Source of the DNA: Secundilactobacillus silagincola
GTDB lineage: Bacteria > Bacillota > Bacilli > Lactobacillales > Lactobacillaceae
Assembly: GCF_002583405.1 (NCBI RefSeq)
Contig: NZ_BCMJ01000005.1
Span: 154,244 to 218,243 of the forward strand
Direction of reading: 5' to 3'
DNA: 64,000 nt
Positions within the stretch are counted from its first letter, which is position 1, and each line of letters starts with the position of its first letter. The notes under the pieces are model-generated. The model was not told where the DNA came from and did no database searches. It saw nothing but the letters and a program-made list of their open reading frames with translations. This document shows positions 35,843 to 46,743 of this stretch, in pieces. The position numbers and the translations under genes were made by a program.

Positions 35843-36625
35843 TTATTTATGCAGCACTGCCAGTGTGACTTTCAGTTTATCCTTCTTGGTCACGCCGTTA
35901 ACACTTGTTAATCTAACCCGTCCGAAACCACGAACTGAAATGATGTCTTGATGTTCCAATTGGTAATCAGGCCGGTCAAAGTCGTTCCAGTTCAGTTGAA
36001 TTCGACCAGCTTCTATTAACTCTTTAGCGTGGTGTCTGGATAAATGGAAACCAGTCGCAACAACGTTATCAAGTCGAGTTGAAGAAAGCGTGGTGCTTTC
36101 CTCTTCCCAAGCATCAAGCGGGATCAGATGATTATCCAATGCCATCTGATTCAACCGGATCTTAATTTTTCCCATCCGATCCACCTGAGAAACAACGTAG
36201 CGACTCATGTCCGCAGTGATAAAGAACTGCCAGTGATCACCATCAGTAATGATGTCACCCAGAACATCTCGATCAATTCCAGCGCCAAGTATGGAACCTA
36301 AAATTTGGCCATGCTGAAGCTGGGTAAATTTCCTTGGATAATCAATGTCATACAAGTTAATTTCAAAGTCGAGATCAGCTGAATCAACATACGTCGGGTA
36401 AATAACGGCCCGCTTCATTTCTGCTCCATGATAGCCACCCTGAAAACTCAGCTTCAAGTCAGAATCACCATTAACTAACGTCGATAAAATGTATTGCTGT
36501 CTCGGATTTAAAAAATGGGTTAAAATTGGCCGATATTCATCACTGGCCTGTTGAATCCAACCCGTCGCACTTTCAATGAAAGGTGCTTCTTCTACCCGAA
36601 AATGCTGCGCGATGCGATCAGCCAA
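35843..36625 (-). CDS. ylmH: YlmH family S4-domain RNA-binding protein
   Basis: S4-domain protein of about 260 residues encoded between yggT and divIVA in most Firmicutes. The S4 domain occupies about residues 180-245 (RLDNVVATGFHLSRHHAKELIEAGRI, then DIISVRGFGRV). YlmH has been linked to stalled-ribosome rescue on large-subunit-bound peptidyl-tRNA; that role is taken from the family. I place the start at the TTG at 36625 since AGGAGGAG precedes it by six to eight bases; a TTG two codons earlier is too close. Confidence 0.92.
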   Translation of the reverse strand: MADRIAQHFRVEEAPFIESATGWIQQASDEYRPILTHFLNPRQQYILSTLVNGDSDLKLSFQGGYHGAEMKRAVIYPTYVDSADLDFEINLYDIDYPRKFTQLQHGQILGSILGAGIDRDVLGDIITDGDHWQFFITADMSRYVVSQVDRMGKIKIRLNQMALDNHLIPLDAWEEESTTLSSTRLDNVVATGFHLSRHHAKELIEAGRIQLNWNDFDRPDYQLEHQDIISVRGFGRVRLTSVNGVTKKDKLKVTLAVLHK

Positions 36626-36640
36626 AGTCAACTCCTCCTA

Positions 36641-36925
36641 CTACATTCCCATAAGTCGAAAAATAATTTGTTCAAGATATACTAAGCCACCACGGACAAT
36701 ACTCAAAACGAAGATGGCAACCAATGGTGCAAAACCGATCATACCGATAGTTGCAAAATTAAACCAGCGTTGAAACGGCTCAACGATTGCACCTAAAATC
36801 TGCCCTAGCTTAGTTTGATAAGCTCCTGGGAACCAGCTTAGTAATGCATAAACAACAATGGCCATGATGTAAAGATCAATTGCCCTACTCAATAGCCAAA
36901 ACACAAACGTCACAAAAGCGACCAA
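36641..36925 (-). CDS. YggT family membrane protein
   Basis: 94 residues with two hydrophobic regions (VFWLLSRAIDLYIMAIVVYALLSW at the N-terminus, and IGFAPLVAIFVLSIVRGGLVYL), matching the two-helix YggT/YlmG layout with the conserved FPGA and EPFQRWF between. Function is unclear; the gene travels with sepF and ylmH. TTG start at 36925 with AAGGAG seven bases upstream. Confidence 0.92.
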   Translation of the reverse strand: MVAFVTFVFWLLSRAIDLYIMAIVVYALLSWFPGAYQTKLGQILGAIVEPFQRWFNFATIGMIGFAPLVAIFVLSIVRGGLVYLEQIIFRLMGM

Positions 36926-36936
36926 ATACTCACTCC

Positions 36937-37380
36937 TTACTTCAGTTTCTCGCCTAAAGTGGCAGAGAGATCTCCAGTTATTTCAAAGTTTTTGGGCGTG
37001 CATAAAAAAATGGCATCCCCAATTCGTTCAATATCACCATCAATAGCGAACACGGTTCCCGTTAAAAAGTCAACGATCCGACGGGCATTAGCATCATCAA
37101 TACGACCAAAATTCACAATCACAGCCTGCTGATTCAACAGTTGACTAGCAATATCTTGGACATCCGCATATAATCGCGGTTCAAATAACGAGATTTTGCT
37201 AGCTTTGCTGGTCGTTCGCGGTGCATTTAGCGACACCACTTTATTATCATCATGATGTTGATGAAAACTATGCGCCAATGGTTGATCGGCAATCTGTTGC
37301 TGAGTGTCCTGGGAGGTTTCAGCATCATCTTCGTCATTATCATCCATACCGAAAAAGCGACTCATACTAAATTTTCCCAT
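36937..37380 (-). CDS. sepF: Cell division protein SepF
   Basis: FtsZ-bundling membrane anchor of the Z-ring in Gram-positives. 147 residues: amphipathic N-terminal helix ([12 protein letters not shown]) for membrane binding, an acidic and Gln/His-rich linker, and the SepF core ([51 protein letters not shown]). ATG at 37380 behind AGGAG. Next to ftsZ as usual. Confidence 0.95.
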   Translation of the reverse strand: MGKFSMSRFFGMDDNDEDDAETSQDTQQQIADQPLAHSFHQHHDDNKVVSLNAPRTTSKASKISLFEPRLYADVQDIASQLLNQQAVIVNFGRIDDANARRIVDFLTGTVFAIDGDIERIGDAIFLCTPKNFEITGDLSATLGEKLK

Positions 37381-37425
37381 GAAAAACGCTCCTTTCGCTA
37401 TTTATCAGGGTTAATCACTCATACA

Positions 37426-38673
37426 CTAATCGTTTTTACGACGGTGCTTGAAAAATGGTGGGGTATCAAGACTAGTGTCATCATCCGAAGCATTTGACGT
37501 ATTATCATCATTGTTGAAGACACTGAAATCAGGCTTAGAAACACCATCGAATTCGTTAGAAGATGGTCGACGAGTTTCGTTTGATGCCTGACTTTGACCG
37601 CTTTGACTAGCATTAAAACTATCCATTTGGCTGTTCTTATCATCGCGACGTGAATCGTTTACTGGCGTTGATCCGTCAGCTAAACGGCGGGCTGTGCGAG
37701 TCTTAGCTGAATCCTTTTTCTTATCAATACCAGTTGCAATGACAGTTACCCGAACTTCATCACCGAGGTTTTCATCAATTGACGTCCCAAAAATAATGTT
37801 GACGTCACTAGTGGCTGACGAAGAAACAATCTCTGAGGCCGATTGGGCTTCAAACAAGGACAAATCTGGACCACCAGTAATATTTAACAGCACTTGTTCG
37901 GCACCATCGATAGAAACTTCAAGTAATGGTGATGAAATAGCCTTCTTTGTGGCATCTTCAGTCCGGTTTTCACCATTGGCGGAACCGACACCCATCAAGG
38001 CAGCACCTTGATCCTGCATAACCGTCTTAACATCGGCAAAATCCAAGTTGACATATCCAGGACTGGTAATCAAATCTGAAATGCCTTGAACACCTTGGCG
38101 TAACACATTATCGGCTTCTTGGAAGGCTTCCATCATTGGGGTCTTTTTGTCGACAATCTCAAGCAAACGGTTATTAGCAATGACGATTAACGTATCCACG
38201 TTTTCCTTCATTGCCGCAACACCCTCAGCAGCGAAACGAGACCGCTTAGGACCTTCAAAAGTAAATGGCCGGGTAACAACACCAACGGTCAGGGCACCCT
38301 GTTCCTTGGCTAATTTTGCAACGACAGGCGCAGCCCCGTTACCAGTTCCGCCACCCATACCAGCAGTAACAAACACCATATCAGCACCAGCTAATGCTTC
38401 ACTGATTTGGTCTTCGCTTTCCTGAGCGGCCTTAGTCCCAATCTCAGGATTAGATCCAGCACCTAGCCCACGAGTCAGCTTAGGTCCTAATTGAATCTTT
38501 GTTTCAGCCTTTGAAGCCTCTAGTGCTTGCACATCAGTGTTGGCAACAATAAACTCAACACCCTTAACGTCTTCTGTAATCATCCGGTTAACGGCATTAC
38601 TGCCACCGCCACCAACACCAATAACTTTAATATTGGCTCCTCGGTTTTGTGTTGAATCTAACGAAAATTCCAT
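37426..38673 (-). CDS. ftsZ: Cell division protein FtsZ
   Basis: Tubulin-like GTPase that forms the Z-ring. 415 residues. The tubulin signature is at 107-113 and reads GGGTGNG rather than GGGTGTG (Asn112). NxxDxxAL-type [10 protein letters not shown], the T7 loop [11 protein letters not shown] and a long Ser/Asn-rich disordered linker are present. The C-terminal conserved peptide, DTPPFFKHR, is the docking site for FtsA and SepF. ATG at 38673 with GGAGG upstream, 24 bp after ftsA. Confidence 0.98.
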   Translation of the reverse strand: MEFSLDSTQNRGANIKVIGVGGGGSNAVNRMITEDVKGVEFIVANTDVQALEASKAETKIQLGPKLTRGLGAGSNPEIGTKAAQESEDQISEALAGADMVFVTAGMGGGTGNGAAPVVAKLAKEQGALTVGVVTRPFTFEGPKRSRFAAEGVAAMKENVDTLIVIANNRLLEIVDKKTPMMEAFQEADNVLRQGVQGISDLITSPGYVNLDFADVKTVMQDQGAALMGVGSANGENRTEDATKKAISSPLLEVSIDGAEQVLLNITGGPDLSLFEAQSASEIVSSSATSDVNIIFGTSIDENLGDEVRVTVIATGIDKKKDSAKTRTARRLADGSTPVNDSRRDDKNSQMDSFNASQSGQSQASNETRRPSSNEFDGVSKPDFSVFNNDDNTSNASDDDTSLDTPPFFKHRRKND

Positions 38674-38697
38674 TTTTAAATCCCTCCAGTAATCGGG

Positions 38698-40029
38698 TTA
38701 ATCAAAGAAATCAGTAAAAAATTTCTTGATACCCTGTCCACGTTGTTTTTTCGGCTTATTCGACTTATTAGTACGACTCTGATCAGGTTTAGCGTGCCGT
38801 GTATCACTAACTTCTAAAATTTGCTGTGGCTCTGGCCGTGTCTCAACTTGTGAAGCCAACTGATCATTGCCCGCTAAAGCTGATTGAACTAGCAAAGCAA
38901 CTTCGCCCATCTTGCCACGATAGTTGACCAGCGATAATGCCTGAGTGAACGATGGATGCCGAAGCCCCATCTGATCAGGTATCGACACTCTAACTGGCAC
39001 GTCAAAAACATCCTGAGCTAAATCAGTAATGCCTGGAAGTGCGGCCACACCACCGGTCAAAACAATACCACCTGGTAAAGATAACGCATTGGTTGCATCC
39101 AACTGTGTCTTAAGTTTCCCAAGAATCTGCATCAAACGAGCTTCAATAATTTCTGCTAAATACTTTTCTGAAATATCACTTGGTCTGCTTTGGCCGACAA
39201 CGTCAACTGGAAACTGATTATCTTCCGAAGCACGGGATGAATCAGCAAAACCATAGTTACGTTTTAATTTTTCAGCATTCTCTATCGAAGTATTCAAAAC
39301 GACAGAAATATCTTTGGTAATATAGTCCCCGCCTTCAGGATCAACCTCGGCAAATTTCAGCCGGTGATCATGAATAACTGCAGCGGTACTCTGTCCACCG
39401 CCTAAATCGAGAAGGATAGTGCCAAAATCCTGTTCACCATCACTCAAAATACTTAAACCTTGAGCAATCGGACTGACCACTGCAAGTTGTGCATTCAACC
39501 CAGCTTGTTCAACCGCTTTTTTAGTGTTATGTACGATTGTTTTGGGCCCAGTAAACAGCATACCGTTCATTTCTAAACGAACGCCAACCATCGATCTCGG
39601 ATCCTTAATGCCATCAAAGCCATCGACGATAAATTCATCAGGTACTAAATTGATGATTTCTCGTTCCGGTGGTAAATTCTGAATAATCGCTGCGGACGCA
39701 ACGTCTCTAACATCTTGATCAGTAATTTCACGTGCTTGATCCCCAATGGCGATCATGCCCGTTACTGGTTCAATTTTTAACATATTTGCCGAAATACCTA
39801 CAATCACATCGTGAATCTGAATGCTGGCCTTTTCTTCAGCAGCTTTCACAGCTCGTTTAATCGCTTCGCTTGCCTTATCAATGTCCACGATCACGCCCCG
39901 GCTAAGTCCGGCTGCACGTTCATTACCAACACCCAGTACGTTCAACTGTCCCTCTAAATACTCTGCCACGATGACTTTAATTGAGGTTGTTCCGATATCA
40001 AGTCCTACATACATGCCTGAAGTATCCAT
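38698..40029 (-). CDS. ftsA: Cell division protein FtsA
   Basis: Actin-like ATPase that tethers FtsZ to the membrane. 443 residues: YVGLDIGTTSIKVIV (phosphate 1), LLDLGGGQSTAAVIH (phosphate 2), GIVLTGGVAALPGI (adenosine motif). A basic linker precedes the C-terminal amphipathic helix KKFFTDFF. ATG at 40029; AGGAGG lies 11 bases upstream. It is separated from ftsQ by an unusually long 182 bp. Confidence 0.97.
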   Translation of the reverse strand: MDTSGMYVGLDIGTTSIKVIVAEYLEGQLNVLGVGNERAAGLSRGVIVDIDKASEAIKRAVKAAEEKASIQIHDVIVGISANMLKIEPVTGMIAIGDQAREITDQDVRDVASAAIIQNLPPEREIINLVPDEFIVDGFDGIKDPRSMVGVRLEMNGMLFTGPKTIVHNTKKAVEQAGLNAQLAVVSPIAQGLSILSDGEQDFGTILLDLGGGQSTAAVIHDHRLKFAEVDPEGGDYITKDISVVLNTSIENAEKLKRNYGFADSSRASEDNQFPVDVVGQSRPSDISEKYLAEIIEARLMQILGKLKTQLDATNALSLPGGIVLTGGVAALPGITDLAQDVFDVPVRVSIPDQMGLRHPSFTQALSLVNYRGKMGEVALLVQSALAGNDQLASQVETRPEPQQILEVSDTRHAKPDQSRTNKSNKPKKQRGQGIKKFFTDFFD

Positions 40030-40211
40030 AGTAGCAGGAACCTCCTCCGATTTCGATTTGATGAATGCTCATGAAAAGTCTTATTTTACTTTCCAGTTTA
40101 CCACAAACACCACTGGTTAAAAAAGGCATTATTGCCCTTGTATTGCGCAATGAAGTGCAAAATGTAAAAACGCTTTCACTAACTCTGGAATAATCTGGTT
40201 TTTTCTTCGTC
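40030..40211 (-). other. 182-bp gap between ftsQ and ftsA inside the division cluster
   Basis: The rest of the cluster is spaced by a few bases to about 60. Here the minus strand contains GGGCA-ATAA-TGCC followed by six T (near 40115-40135), a weak terminator or attenuator, and a TGAAAGCGTTTTTACA cre-like sequence near 40166-40181. No ORF is supported. Confidence 0.5.
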
Positions 40212-41051
40212 CTAAAATGAATACGAATAAGCCCCAATCTCTAAATTAACAATCCCCTTATGCGACATTTTCGCTGCAATACTGGGATAATACGCCATTT
40301 TACTGGCAAAGGTGGAGATAGATGCATAAACTTCATTACCATCGTTCATGTATAAATGAACCCTTTGCGCATTTGACTTTGATGGTGAAAACTGAATTTC
40401 AGAAATTGCGGTCTGAATTTTGGGAGAAAGTTTAGCGTATTGCTGAATCATTTGGGAGAGCTGCTTAGAAGATTTAAACTTATCGTAAACTGGATAACTG
40501 CCCGTTGGCTGCTGTTGACGCTCGTTTGAAATCACGCCGCTGGTTAACGCAACCCGGTAATAACCATTTGCTGGCACAAAGCCGGCCGTGGTGTATTCTT
40601 TCACGCGGATGGTCAGCTGGTTGAAATGAGCGACGGAGAAAGCAATCTTTTTCACCCTCGGTGTACGGGCTTCAGCCCTTTTACTTAAGCGTTGTTCCTT
40701 CCCCACGACTCGGTATATTGAGTCACCCTGTTTGATACCGCTAAGTTTGACCACTTGCTGCTTAGAAAGCGCATGGTTCCCAATAACGTTAATTCGACCA
40801 ATGTGGCTTAAAGGCGACACATAGTAGCCCGAGATTAGCAAAATGATCCCAAAAATACCGATCAAAATGCCCATTCGCTGTGCAAGACGACGATGTTTCT
40901 GTTGTCTCAATCGTGGCAATTTGGCACCAATCCGCCGTACACGGTTGGTCTTTTTAGCCGCTGCACGCTGCCGCTCTTCCGACTGGTATTTTTCCCATGG
41001 CGTAATTGCAACGTGACGTTTTGATTTGTCACGGTTGATTTTAAAACTCAT
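40212..41051 (-). CDS. ftsQ: Cell division protein FtsQ/DivIB
   Basis: Bitopic divisome protein linking FtsL, DivIC and the septal transpeptidase. 279 residues: a basic cytoplasmic tail (KKTNRVRRIGAKLPRLRQQKHRR), one membrane segment (about 63-83, MGILIGIFGIILLISGYYV), then a POTRA domain (HIGRINVIGNHALSKQQVVKLSGI) and the beta domain. ATG at 41051 with GAGGTGA upstream, 18 bp after murG. Confidence 0.94.
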   Translation of the reverse strand: MSFKINRDKSKRHVAITPWEKYQSEERQRAAAKKTNRVRRIGAKLPRLRQQKHRRLAQRMGILIGIFGIILLISGYYVSPLSHIGRINVIGNHALSKQQVVKLSGIKQGDSIYRVVGKEQRLSKRAEARTPRVKKIAFSVAHFNQLTIRVKEYTTAGFVPANGYYRVALTSGVISNERQQQPTGSYPVYDKFKSSKQLSQMIQQYAKLSPKIQTAISEIQFSPSKSNAQRVHLYMNDGNEVYASISTFASKMAYYPSIAAKMSHKGIVNLEIGAYSYSF

Positions 41052-41069
41052 CTTGCACTCACCTCGATA

Positions 41070-42164
41070 TTACGATTGGCTAACCTCTTTTAAAAGCGAC
41101 AGCATTTCCGTCGCAGCTTTAGGTTTACCAAGTTTTTTGGCAGCAGCGGCCATCGCTGAACGCTTCTGATCATCATTCATCAATTCATCCATGGCTGAAA
41201 CCAGCGTTTGATTGGTTAAATCGGCTTCTTTGATCATCAATGCTGCATTCGCATTAACTAAGCTCATGGCGTTTTTAGTTTGATGATCCGCTGTCACGTA
41301 CGGACTTGGAATCAAAATGGAAGGCACGCCTAATGCAGTTAATTCAGCTAAAGTCGTCGCTCCAGAACGACCGACCACTCCGGCAAGCTTTGGCAGTACC
41401 TCTGGCATATTATTGATATATGACTGAATTGAAATATTATCGGCAGAAACCATTTTATTGACTTGACTCATGACATGGTCATAGCGCTTGGGACCAGTCA
41501 CAAAAACGACTTGATACGATTTCTTTGCTAATTCAGGCAAAGCTTCAACCATGACTTGATTCAGTTTTAATGCACCCTGGCTACCACCAACAACCATAAT
41601 CGTTGGTACGTCATCCTTTAAGTTGAAGGCTGACAAACTGAAATCACTTTTGATGTTAGCTACTTCCTGTGCCCGTGGATTACCAGTCATCACAACCTTG
41701 TCAGCCGGAAACTGGGCTCTTGCGTCTTCAAAGTTAATGGCAATTTTGTCGACGTAACGACTAAGAAATTTGTTAGTCATGCCGACCACACTATTTTGTT
41801 CATGAATGACCGTTGGAATATGCTGCTTAGCTGCAGCGTATAAAACGGCTCCGGAAACATAGCCACCCGTGCCAAGAACCACATCCGGCTTAAACGAGCG
41901 AACCAGCTTCTTAGCTTGATGGACACTCTTCAAAAATAGGTAGACCGTCTTGAAGTTTTCTAACGACAATGACCGTTTAAATCCTTGAATGGTCATGGCT
42001 TCAAATGGGATCCCTAAATCTGGCACAATTTTACTTTCGATTCCCCGATGAGAACCAACATAGAGAACTTCCGCGTCGGGATCCTGTCGCTTTAGTTCGT
42101 TAATTACCGCTAGTGCAGGATAAATATGACCGCCTGTACCACCGCCAGAAACCATTAGTCGCAT
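41070..42164 (-). CDS. murG: UDP-GlcNAc:undecaprenyl-PP-MurNAc-pentapeptide GlcNAc transferase
   Basis: Adds GlcNAc to lipid I to give lipid II on the inner face of the membrane. 364 residues with the GT-B signatures [14 protein letters not shown] at the N-terminus, [22 protein letters not shown] and [17 protein letters not shown] at 42164 shares its A with the murD stop (TAATG), so translation is coupled. Confidence 0.97.
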   Translation of the reverse strand: MRLMVSGGGTGGHIYPALAVINELKRQDPDAEVLYVGSHRGIESKIVPDLGIPFEAMTIQGFKRSLSLENFKTVYLFLKSVHQAKKLVRSFKPDVVLGTGGYVSGAVLYAAAKQHIPTVIHEQNSVVGMTNKFLSRYVDKIAINFEDARAQFPADKVVMTGNPRAQEVANIKSDFSLSAFNLKDDVPTIMVVGGSQGALKLNQVMVEALPELAKKSYQVVFVTGPKRYDHVMSQVNKMVSADNISIQSYINNMPEVLPKLAGVVGRSGATTLAELTALGVPSILIPSPYVTADHQTKNAMSLVNANAALMIKEADLTNQTLVSAMDELMNDDQKRSAMAAAAKKLGKPKAATEMLSLLKEVSQS

Positions 42165-43546
42165 TAGTTCTCCTCCTTCTTACCAGTTAATTCTTCAACG
42201 GCTTTAATAAATCGATCACCACGAACCTCAAAATTAGGGTATTGATCCCAGCTGGCATTAGCTGGCGACAATAAGATAATATCGCCCGGTTCACTATCTT
42301 GATATGCCATTGGTACCCCTGCCTCGGCGTTTTCAGCAAACTGAATTTGTTTGATGCCAGCTTTCTTAGCGGCATCCGCCAACAGGTCCTTAGTTTCACC
42401 AAACAAAACCACAGCCTTAACGTGTTCCTTGAAAAATGGTACCAAACGTTCAAACGTATAACCCCGATCCAAGCCACCTGCTAATAGGACAACCGGTGCC
42501 TTGAAACCTTTTAATGCCATCTCAGTAGCTTCAATATCGGTCGCTTTAGAATCGTTATAGAATTCGCGTCCCTCGCTAGTCAGTACGTACTGTGTTCGGT
42601 GTCGTACCCCACTAAAGGTCGTTAATACGTGTTTGATGGCCTCGCTTGAACGGCCCTTAATTTTAGCTACGGCAATTGCCGCTAATGCATTTTCAATATT
42701 ATGATCTCCTGGTACTTTAACGTCAGCTGCTGCCATAATTGGCTCGTCTTTGTAATAAAGGGTGCCATTAAGCTCATAGGCGCCATCCTTACTTTTGGCT
42801 AGTCGTGAAAATGGTACCACTTGGGCCTTACTTTGCTGACTTAAGCCAACTAATTCTTCGGAGTCAAAGTTAACAACGAAATAATCGTCAGCTGTTTGAT
42901 TCTGGGTGATCCGCATCTTTGCCCGAACGTAATTTTCACGAGTTTTATGATAATCCAAATGATTAGCAAAAATATTAGTTAACACGGCAATGTGCGGATG
43001 AAACTGGGTCGTCCCTAACAGCATGAAACTGGAGACTTCCATGACCAGCGTATCCTGCTCTGTCAGTTGCTGAGCAACTTGGGAAGCTGGAACACCAATG
43101 TTGCCGGCGTATGCGCTCTTCCCTGCTTGACGTTCCTGATTCATCATCTTAGTGATCATCGTTGTCGTTGTGGTTTTTCCGTTACTACCAGTGACCGCAA
43201 TTAATTCTGCATCCGTAATCTCACTAGCCAACTCAATTTCCGTAATGATGGGCAGTTTTGCCTGGGTAGCCGCTTTTATCAGTGGAACATCATAAGGTAT
43301 ACCAGGATTTTTCACCATTAAATCAAAACCGGCATCAAGTTGAGAAGGGTCTTGTTCACCCGTCAGAATGGTGTAGCCGCCTTCAGCTTGCAGCTCTTGC
43401 GCTTCTGAATTTTTCTCTAAGGGCTGCTGATCACTAACCGTGACTTCGGCTCCTAATTTTTTAAGCAGTCGAGCTGCATTTAAACCACTCTTAGCTAATC
43501 CTACAACAATAACTCGTTTACCTTCATACGTCTTGATACGCTTCAT
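42164..43546 (-). CDS. murD: UDP-N-acetylmuramoyl-L-alanine--D-glutamate ligase
   Basis: Cytosolic Mur ligase adding D-Glu to UDP-MurNAc-L-Ala with ATP. About 460 residues: [14 protein letters not shown] at the N-terminus, ATP loop [27 protein letters not shown], and [13 protein letters not shown] prefer the ATG at 43546 (MKRIKTYEG); an in-frame GTG five codons earlier has no ribosome site, whereas AGGTGG precedes the ATG by about 11 bases. Confidence 0.96.
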   Translation of the reverse strand: MKRIKTYEGKRVIVVGLAKSGLNAARLLKKLGAEVTVSDQQPLEKNSEAQELQAEGGYTILTGEQDPSQLDAGFDLMVKNPGIPYDVPLIKAATQAKLPIITEIELASEITDAELIAVTGSNGKTTTTTMITKMMNQERQAGKSAYAGNIGVPASQVAQQLTEQDTLVMEVSSFMLLGTTQFHPHIAVLTNIFANHLDYHKTRENYVRAKMRITQNQTADDYFVVNFDSEELVGLSQQSKAQVVPFSRLAKSKDGAYELNGTLYYKDEPIMAAADVKVPGDHNIENALAAIAVAKIKGRSSEAIKHVLTTFSGVRHRTQYVLTSEGREFYNDSKATDIEATEMALKGFKAPVVLLAGGLDRGYTFERLVPFFKEHVKAVVLFGETKDLLADAAKKAGIKQIQFAENAEAGVPMAYQDSEPGDIILLSPANASWDQYPNFEVRGDRFIKAVEELTGKKEEN

Positions 43547-43604
43547 ACCTTTGTCCGCCACCTATTTAATTTTTAATACCTTAATAACAATAACTTAAAA
43601 GAAC

Positions 43605-44564
43605 CTACCACATTAACCAAATACCTGTAACAGCTGTTATGGCACTAATACACCAAAAAGTAATGTCAATGCGCCATTCACTCCAACCCTTCATCTCAAA
43701 ATGATGATGAATCGGCGACATTAGGAAAATTCGCTTGCCAGTCGTCTTAAATGAAAGAACCTGTAAAATCACACTGGCAGTCTCAATGACGTAAATTAAG
43801 CCAATCCATAACAATGATACTTCATGATGAACTAAGATTGAAACGGCAGCCAGTGCCCCTCCTAATGCCAACGATCCCATATCACCCATAAAAATTTTAG
43901 CGGGCTTATGATTGTAGATCAAGAAGGCCAATAAGCCACCAACAACTGCCAAACAAAACATTGCCACGTCTAACTGATGCTGATGCAGGGCAATGACACC
44001 ATAGGCAATAAACGAAATAGAAGCTACCCCAGCAACCAGGCCATCCAGACCATCCGTTAAATTAACGGCGTTGGAAAAACCAACCAGCCAGAATAAAATA
44101 AACAAAAAGTAGCCAAATAAGCCTAAATTAATGGCACCGATACCTGGAAGTTTAAGTAACAATGGTAGTCCTTCGTGTAAGTAAACAGCAAAGAAAACTG
44201 CCCCACCAACAATCTGTCCCAATAATTTTTGCCAGGCCTTAAGCCCCTCATTTTGCCGGCGGAAAAGTTTGATGGAGTCATCCCACATCCCTAACAATCC
44301 GTACAGAATCAAAATAAACAGCAAGATTAGTGCTACCGGACCTAATTGTCCAAACACTAATCCGCTAATCAACGTGGCCACGATGATGGCCAAAATAAAC
44401 ATCAGACCACCCATCGTCGGCGTACCTGATTTTTTTTCGTGCCAAGAAGGCCCTTCTTCACGAATCATTTGACCTTCATGTTTAGCACGAAAATAACGAA
44501 TCAATGCTGGCATAAATGCCGCTGTAATTACAAAACTAATTAGAAATGATAAAACCGAACTCAT
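43605..44564 (-). CDS. mraY: Phospho-N-acetylmuramoyl-pentapeptide transferase
   Basis: Polytopic membrane enzyme making lipid I. 319 residues, about ten hydrophobic segments. Conserved sites: GTPTMGG near the N-terminus, MWDDSIKLF, the Asp-rich [19 protein letters not shown] and [17 protein letters not shown] at 44564 with AGAGGAG upstream. Lies between pbp2B and murD as in other Firmicutes. Confidence 0.97.
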   Translation of the reverse strand: MSSVLSFLISFVITAAFMPALIRYFRAKHEGQMIREEGPSWHEKKSGTPTMGGLMFILAIIVATLISGLVFGQLGPVALILLFILILYGLLGMWDDSIKLFRRQNEGLKAWQKLLGQIVGGAVFFAVYLHEGLPLLLKLPGIGAINLGLFGYFLFILFWLVGFSNAVNLTDGLDGLVAGVASISFIAYGVIALHQHQLDVAMFCLAVVGGLLAFLIYNHKPAKIFMGDMGSLALGGALAAVSILVHHEVSLLWIGLIYVIETASVILQVLSFKTTGKRIFLMSPIHHHFEMKGWSEWRIDITFWCISAITAVTGIWLMW

Positions 44565-44595
44565 GACTTTCTCCTCTTATGTCCCACGAAGTGAG

Positions 44596-46743
44596 TTACT
44601 TTAAACTAACTGTTAGTTTGTCAGATTGACCAATCTGTTTACCAACTGCAATACTCTGTTTTGCGACAAATCCATTACCCTTTGTTTTAACGTTCAGCCC
44701 AACCATTTGACCAAGCCGTAAAACATCACTAGCTGACCAACCGGTTAAATCAGGCATGCTCTGCGTACCGCTCGTAATTAAAATGACGCGTTGCTTAGAC
44801 AAAAGCGACTGCCCAGCAATTGGCGATTGCTTCAAAACCCGGGTACCGGTACCAATCGTCGTTACCTTATAACCCTTTGAGATTAAATCGCTCTTGGCAC
44901 CAGAAGCTGACCGGTTAACGTAAGAAAGCATTTTATCGGCAGCCTGTTGATTACTGGTTGAAGTATCCTCTTGCAGCGCTCGCTTCATCACTGGTTTGAA
45001 AACGTCTGCCATCAATTGGGTCGCCGTTTCAGTCCCAGGTAAAGTTGGCTGTTTCATGGTGATGTACATCACATACTTTGGATTTTTAGCTGGCGCCATA
45101 CCAGCAACAGAATAGAGGTAACTATTATCACCACTCAAATAGCCCGATTTACCGTCACTAACTTGAGCCGTACCCGTTTTAGCAGCAACACGAATACCGT
45201 TAATCTTATAGTCAGACCCGATCCCGTATTTCTTATACACAACATCTTCCATGTGACCACGTACTGCTTTGGCTGTGGCAGCCGAAACTGGCTGTCCAAC
45301 TTCTTTCTTACCATACGATTTCACAACTTTACCAGTATTTGGATCAACAATTTTACGAACAAGGTAAGGCTTTAACATTTTACCATTATTCGCGATTGCA
45401 GATAACCCCTGCATCATTTGAATTGCCGTGACCTGAATCCCTTGTCCAAACGCCGTGTCAGCTTGTTCAATCGTACGGTTAAACGCGATATTGCCACTTT
45501 GCTCACCGGGCAACCCAAAGTGGGTTGATTGCAAAAACTTAAATCGTTTAATGTACTTCTCCCAGGTCTTGGCACCCATTTGCTGTTCCAAATGTGCCAT
45601 GGCCACGTTACTTGAAAGTGCAAATCCTTTGTTATAGGTAATTGTTCCCCAACCACCAGGATTCCAGTCAGGTACCGTTCGACCGCCAATTTCATAACGT
45701 CCTGACTGATAGGTTGCGTTGCCGTTATAGTTGCCACTATCAATGGACGCCGCCATGGTAAAGACTTTCATGGTTGAACCAGGTTCATAGGCATCCTGAA
45801 TCAAGGTATTACGCCAAACTGAATTCAGGCCTTCCCCAGTTTGCGGATCAAATGTTGGTCGCTGAGTGGCAGCCACAATTGCCCCGGTTTTGGCATTCAT
45901 CAGTACCGCATTCATCGTCTTAGAATGGGTTTTATCCTGTAAAGCTGACATTTGAGTCTCCAACAACGTTTGCAATCTACTATCTAAAGTGGTGTAGACG
46001 TTATCACCATTAAGCGGCTTTTTAGCTTTTTGATTAGAATTAGGAATCTGGTAACCATTATTATCCTGACTAACCTTCTTGAAGCCATCCGTCCCTTTCA
46101 ATAAATCGTTATCTGCACCTTCGATTCCCATCGTACCAACTAATTGCCCCTTAGCTGTCGAGGTAACGTTACCGATTAAGTGAGATGCGAATACACCGTT
46201 AGGATACAATCGTGCTTGACGTTGAACAAAGGTCAGACCAGTTAAATGCGCCCGATCAATTTTTTGTTTTGTCGTCAATGAAATATTCTGACCCGCAGCT
46301 CCGAATTCAACCTGAAAGGCATTTTTGCTCTTAGGTGTGAGGTAGGCCAGTGCCTTTTTCTCACTAATTGGTAAATATTTTGATAAGACCTGTGCCGTTT
46401 TATTTTTATTGGTAACGTACATCGGTTTACCAGCAATAGAACGCTGGTTTTTGTCTAAAACTGCATAGAGTGAATACGTGCTGGTATCCTCAGCTATGGG
46501 TTGATTTGAGGCATCATAGATCGTACCCCGTTGTGCTTTTAAAGTTTGATTGGCAGTGTACAGCTTTTTAGCTTGACTGCTTAAATTCACGTTTTGAACG
46601 TTCTTACCAATTGCAATATAAGAAAAACGACCAATGAATAGCAAAAGTGCTAAGGAGAAAAGCACCAGCAGGCTTCGTCCAAAAACCCGCTGATTGCGTC
46701 GCACTTGTTTGCTAGTCACCGTTCGTTTAGGTGATTGTTTCAT
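44596..46743 (-). CDS. pbp2B: Septal transpeptidase PBP2B (FtsI) with PASTA domains
   Basis: Class B penicillin-binding protein for septal cross-linking. 715 residues: cytoplasmic basic tail, one membrane anchor (about 24-44), a dimerisation domain, and a transpeptidase with EPGSTMK (nucleophile Ser near 323), SSN and AKTGTAQ. Two C-terminal PASTA repeats follow (about 600-715; LISKGYKVTTIGTGTRV; MPDLTGWSASDVLRLGQM). ATG at 46743 overlaps the ftsL stop (ATGA). Confidence 0.96.
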   Translation of the reverse strand: MKQSPKRTVTSKQVRRNQRVFGRSLLVLFSLALLLFIGRFSYIAIGKNVQNVNLSSQAKKLYTANQTLKAQRGTIYDASNQPIAEDTSTYSLYAVLDKNQRSIAGKPMYVTNKNKTAQVLSKYLPISEKKALAYLTPKSKNAFQVEFGAAGQNISLTTKQKIDRAHLTGLTFVQRQARLYPNGVFASHLIGNVTSTAKGQLVGTMGIEGADNDLLKGTDGFKKVSQDNNGYQIPNSNQKAKKPLNGDNVYTTLDSRLQTLLETQMSALQDKTHSKTMNAVLMNAKTGAIVAATQRPTFDPQTGEGLNSVWRNTLIQDAYEPGSTMKVFTMAASIDSGNYNGNATYQSGRYEIGGRTVPDWNPGGWGTITYNKGFALSSNVAMAHLEQQMGAKTWEKYIKRFKFLQSTHFGLPGEQSGNIAFNRTIEQADTAFGQGIQVTAIQMMQGLSAIANNGKMLKPYLVRKIVDPNTGKVVKSYGKKEVGQPVSAATAKAVRGHMEDVVYKKYGIGSDYKINGIRVAAKTGTAQVSDGKSGYLSGDNSYLYSVAGMAPAKNPKYVMYITMKQPTLPGTETATQLMADVFKPVMKRALQEDTSTSNQQAADKMLSYVNRSASGAKSDLISKGYKVTTIGTGTRVLKQSPIAGQSLLSKQRVILITSGTQSMPDLTGWSASDVLRLGQMVGLNVKTKGNGFVAKQSIAVGKQIGQSDKLTVSLK

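Noticed and set aside
37694..38425. Two plus-strand open frames of 92 and 105 codons
   Set aside because: Antisense to ftsZ; no promoter or ribosome site.
40160..40185. Functional cre in the ftsQ-ftsA gap
   Set aside because: TGAAAGCGTTTTTACA lacks the C at the required position, so it is only cre-like.
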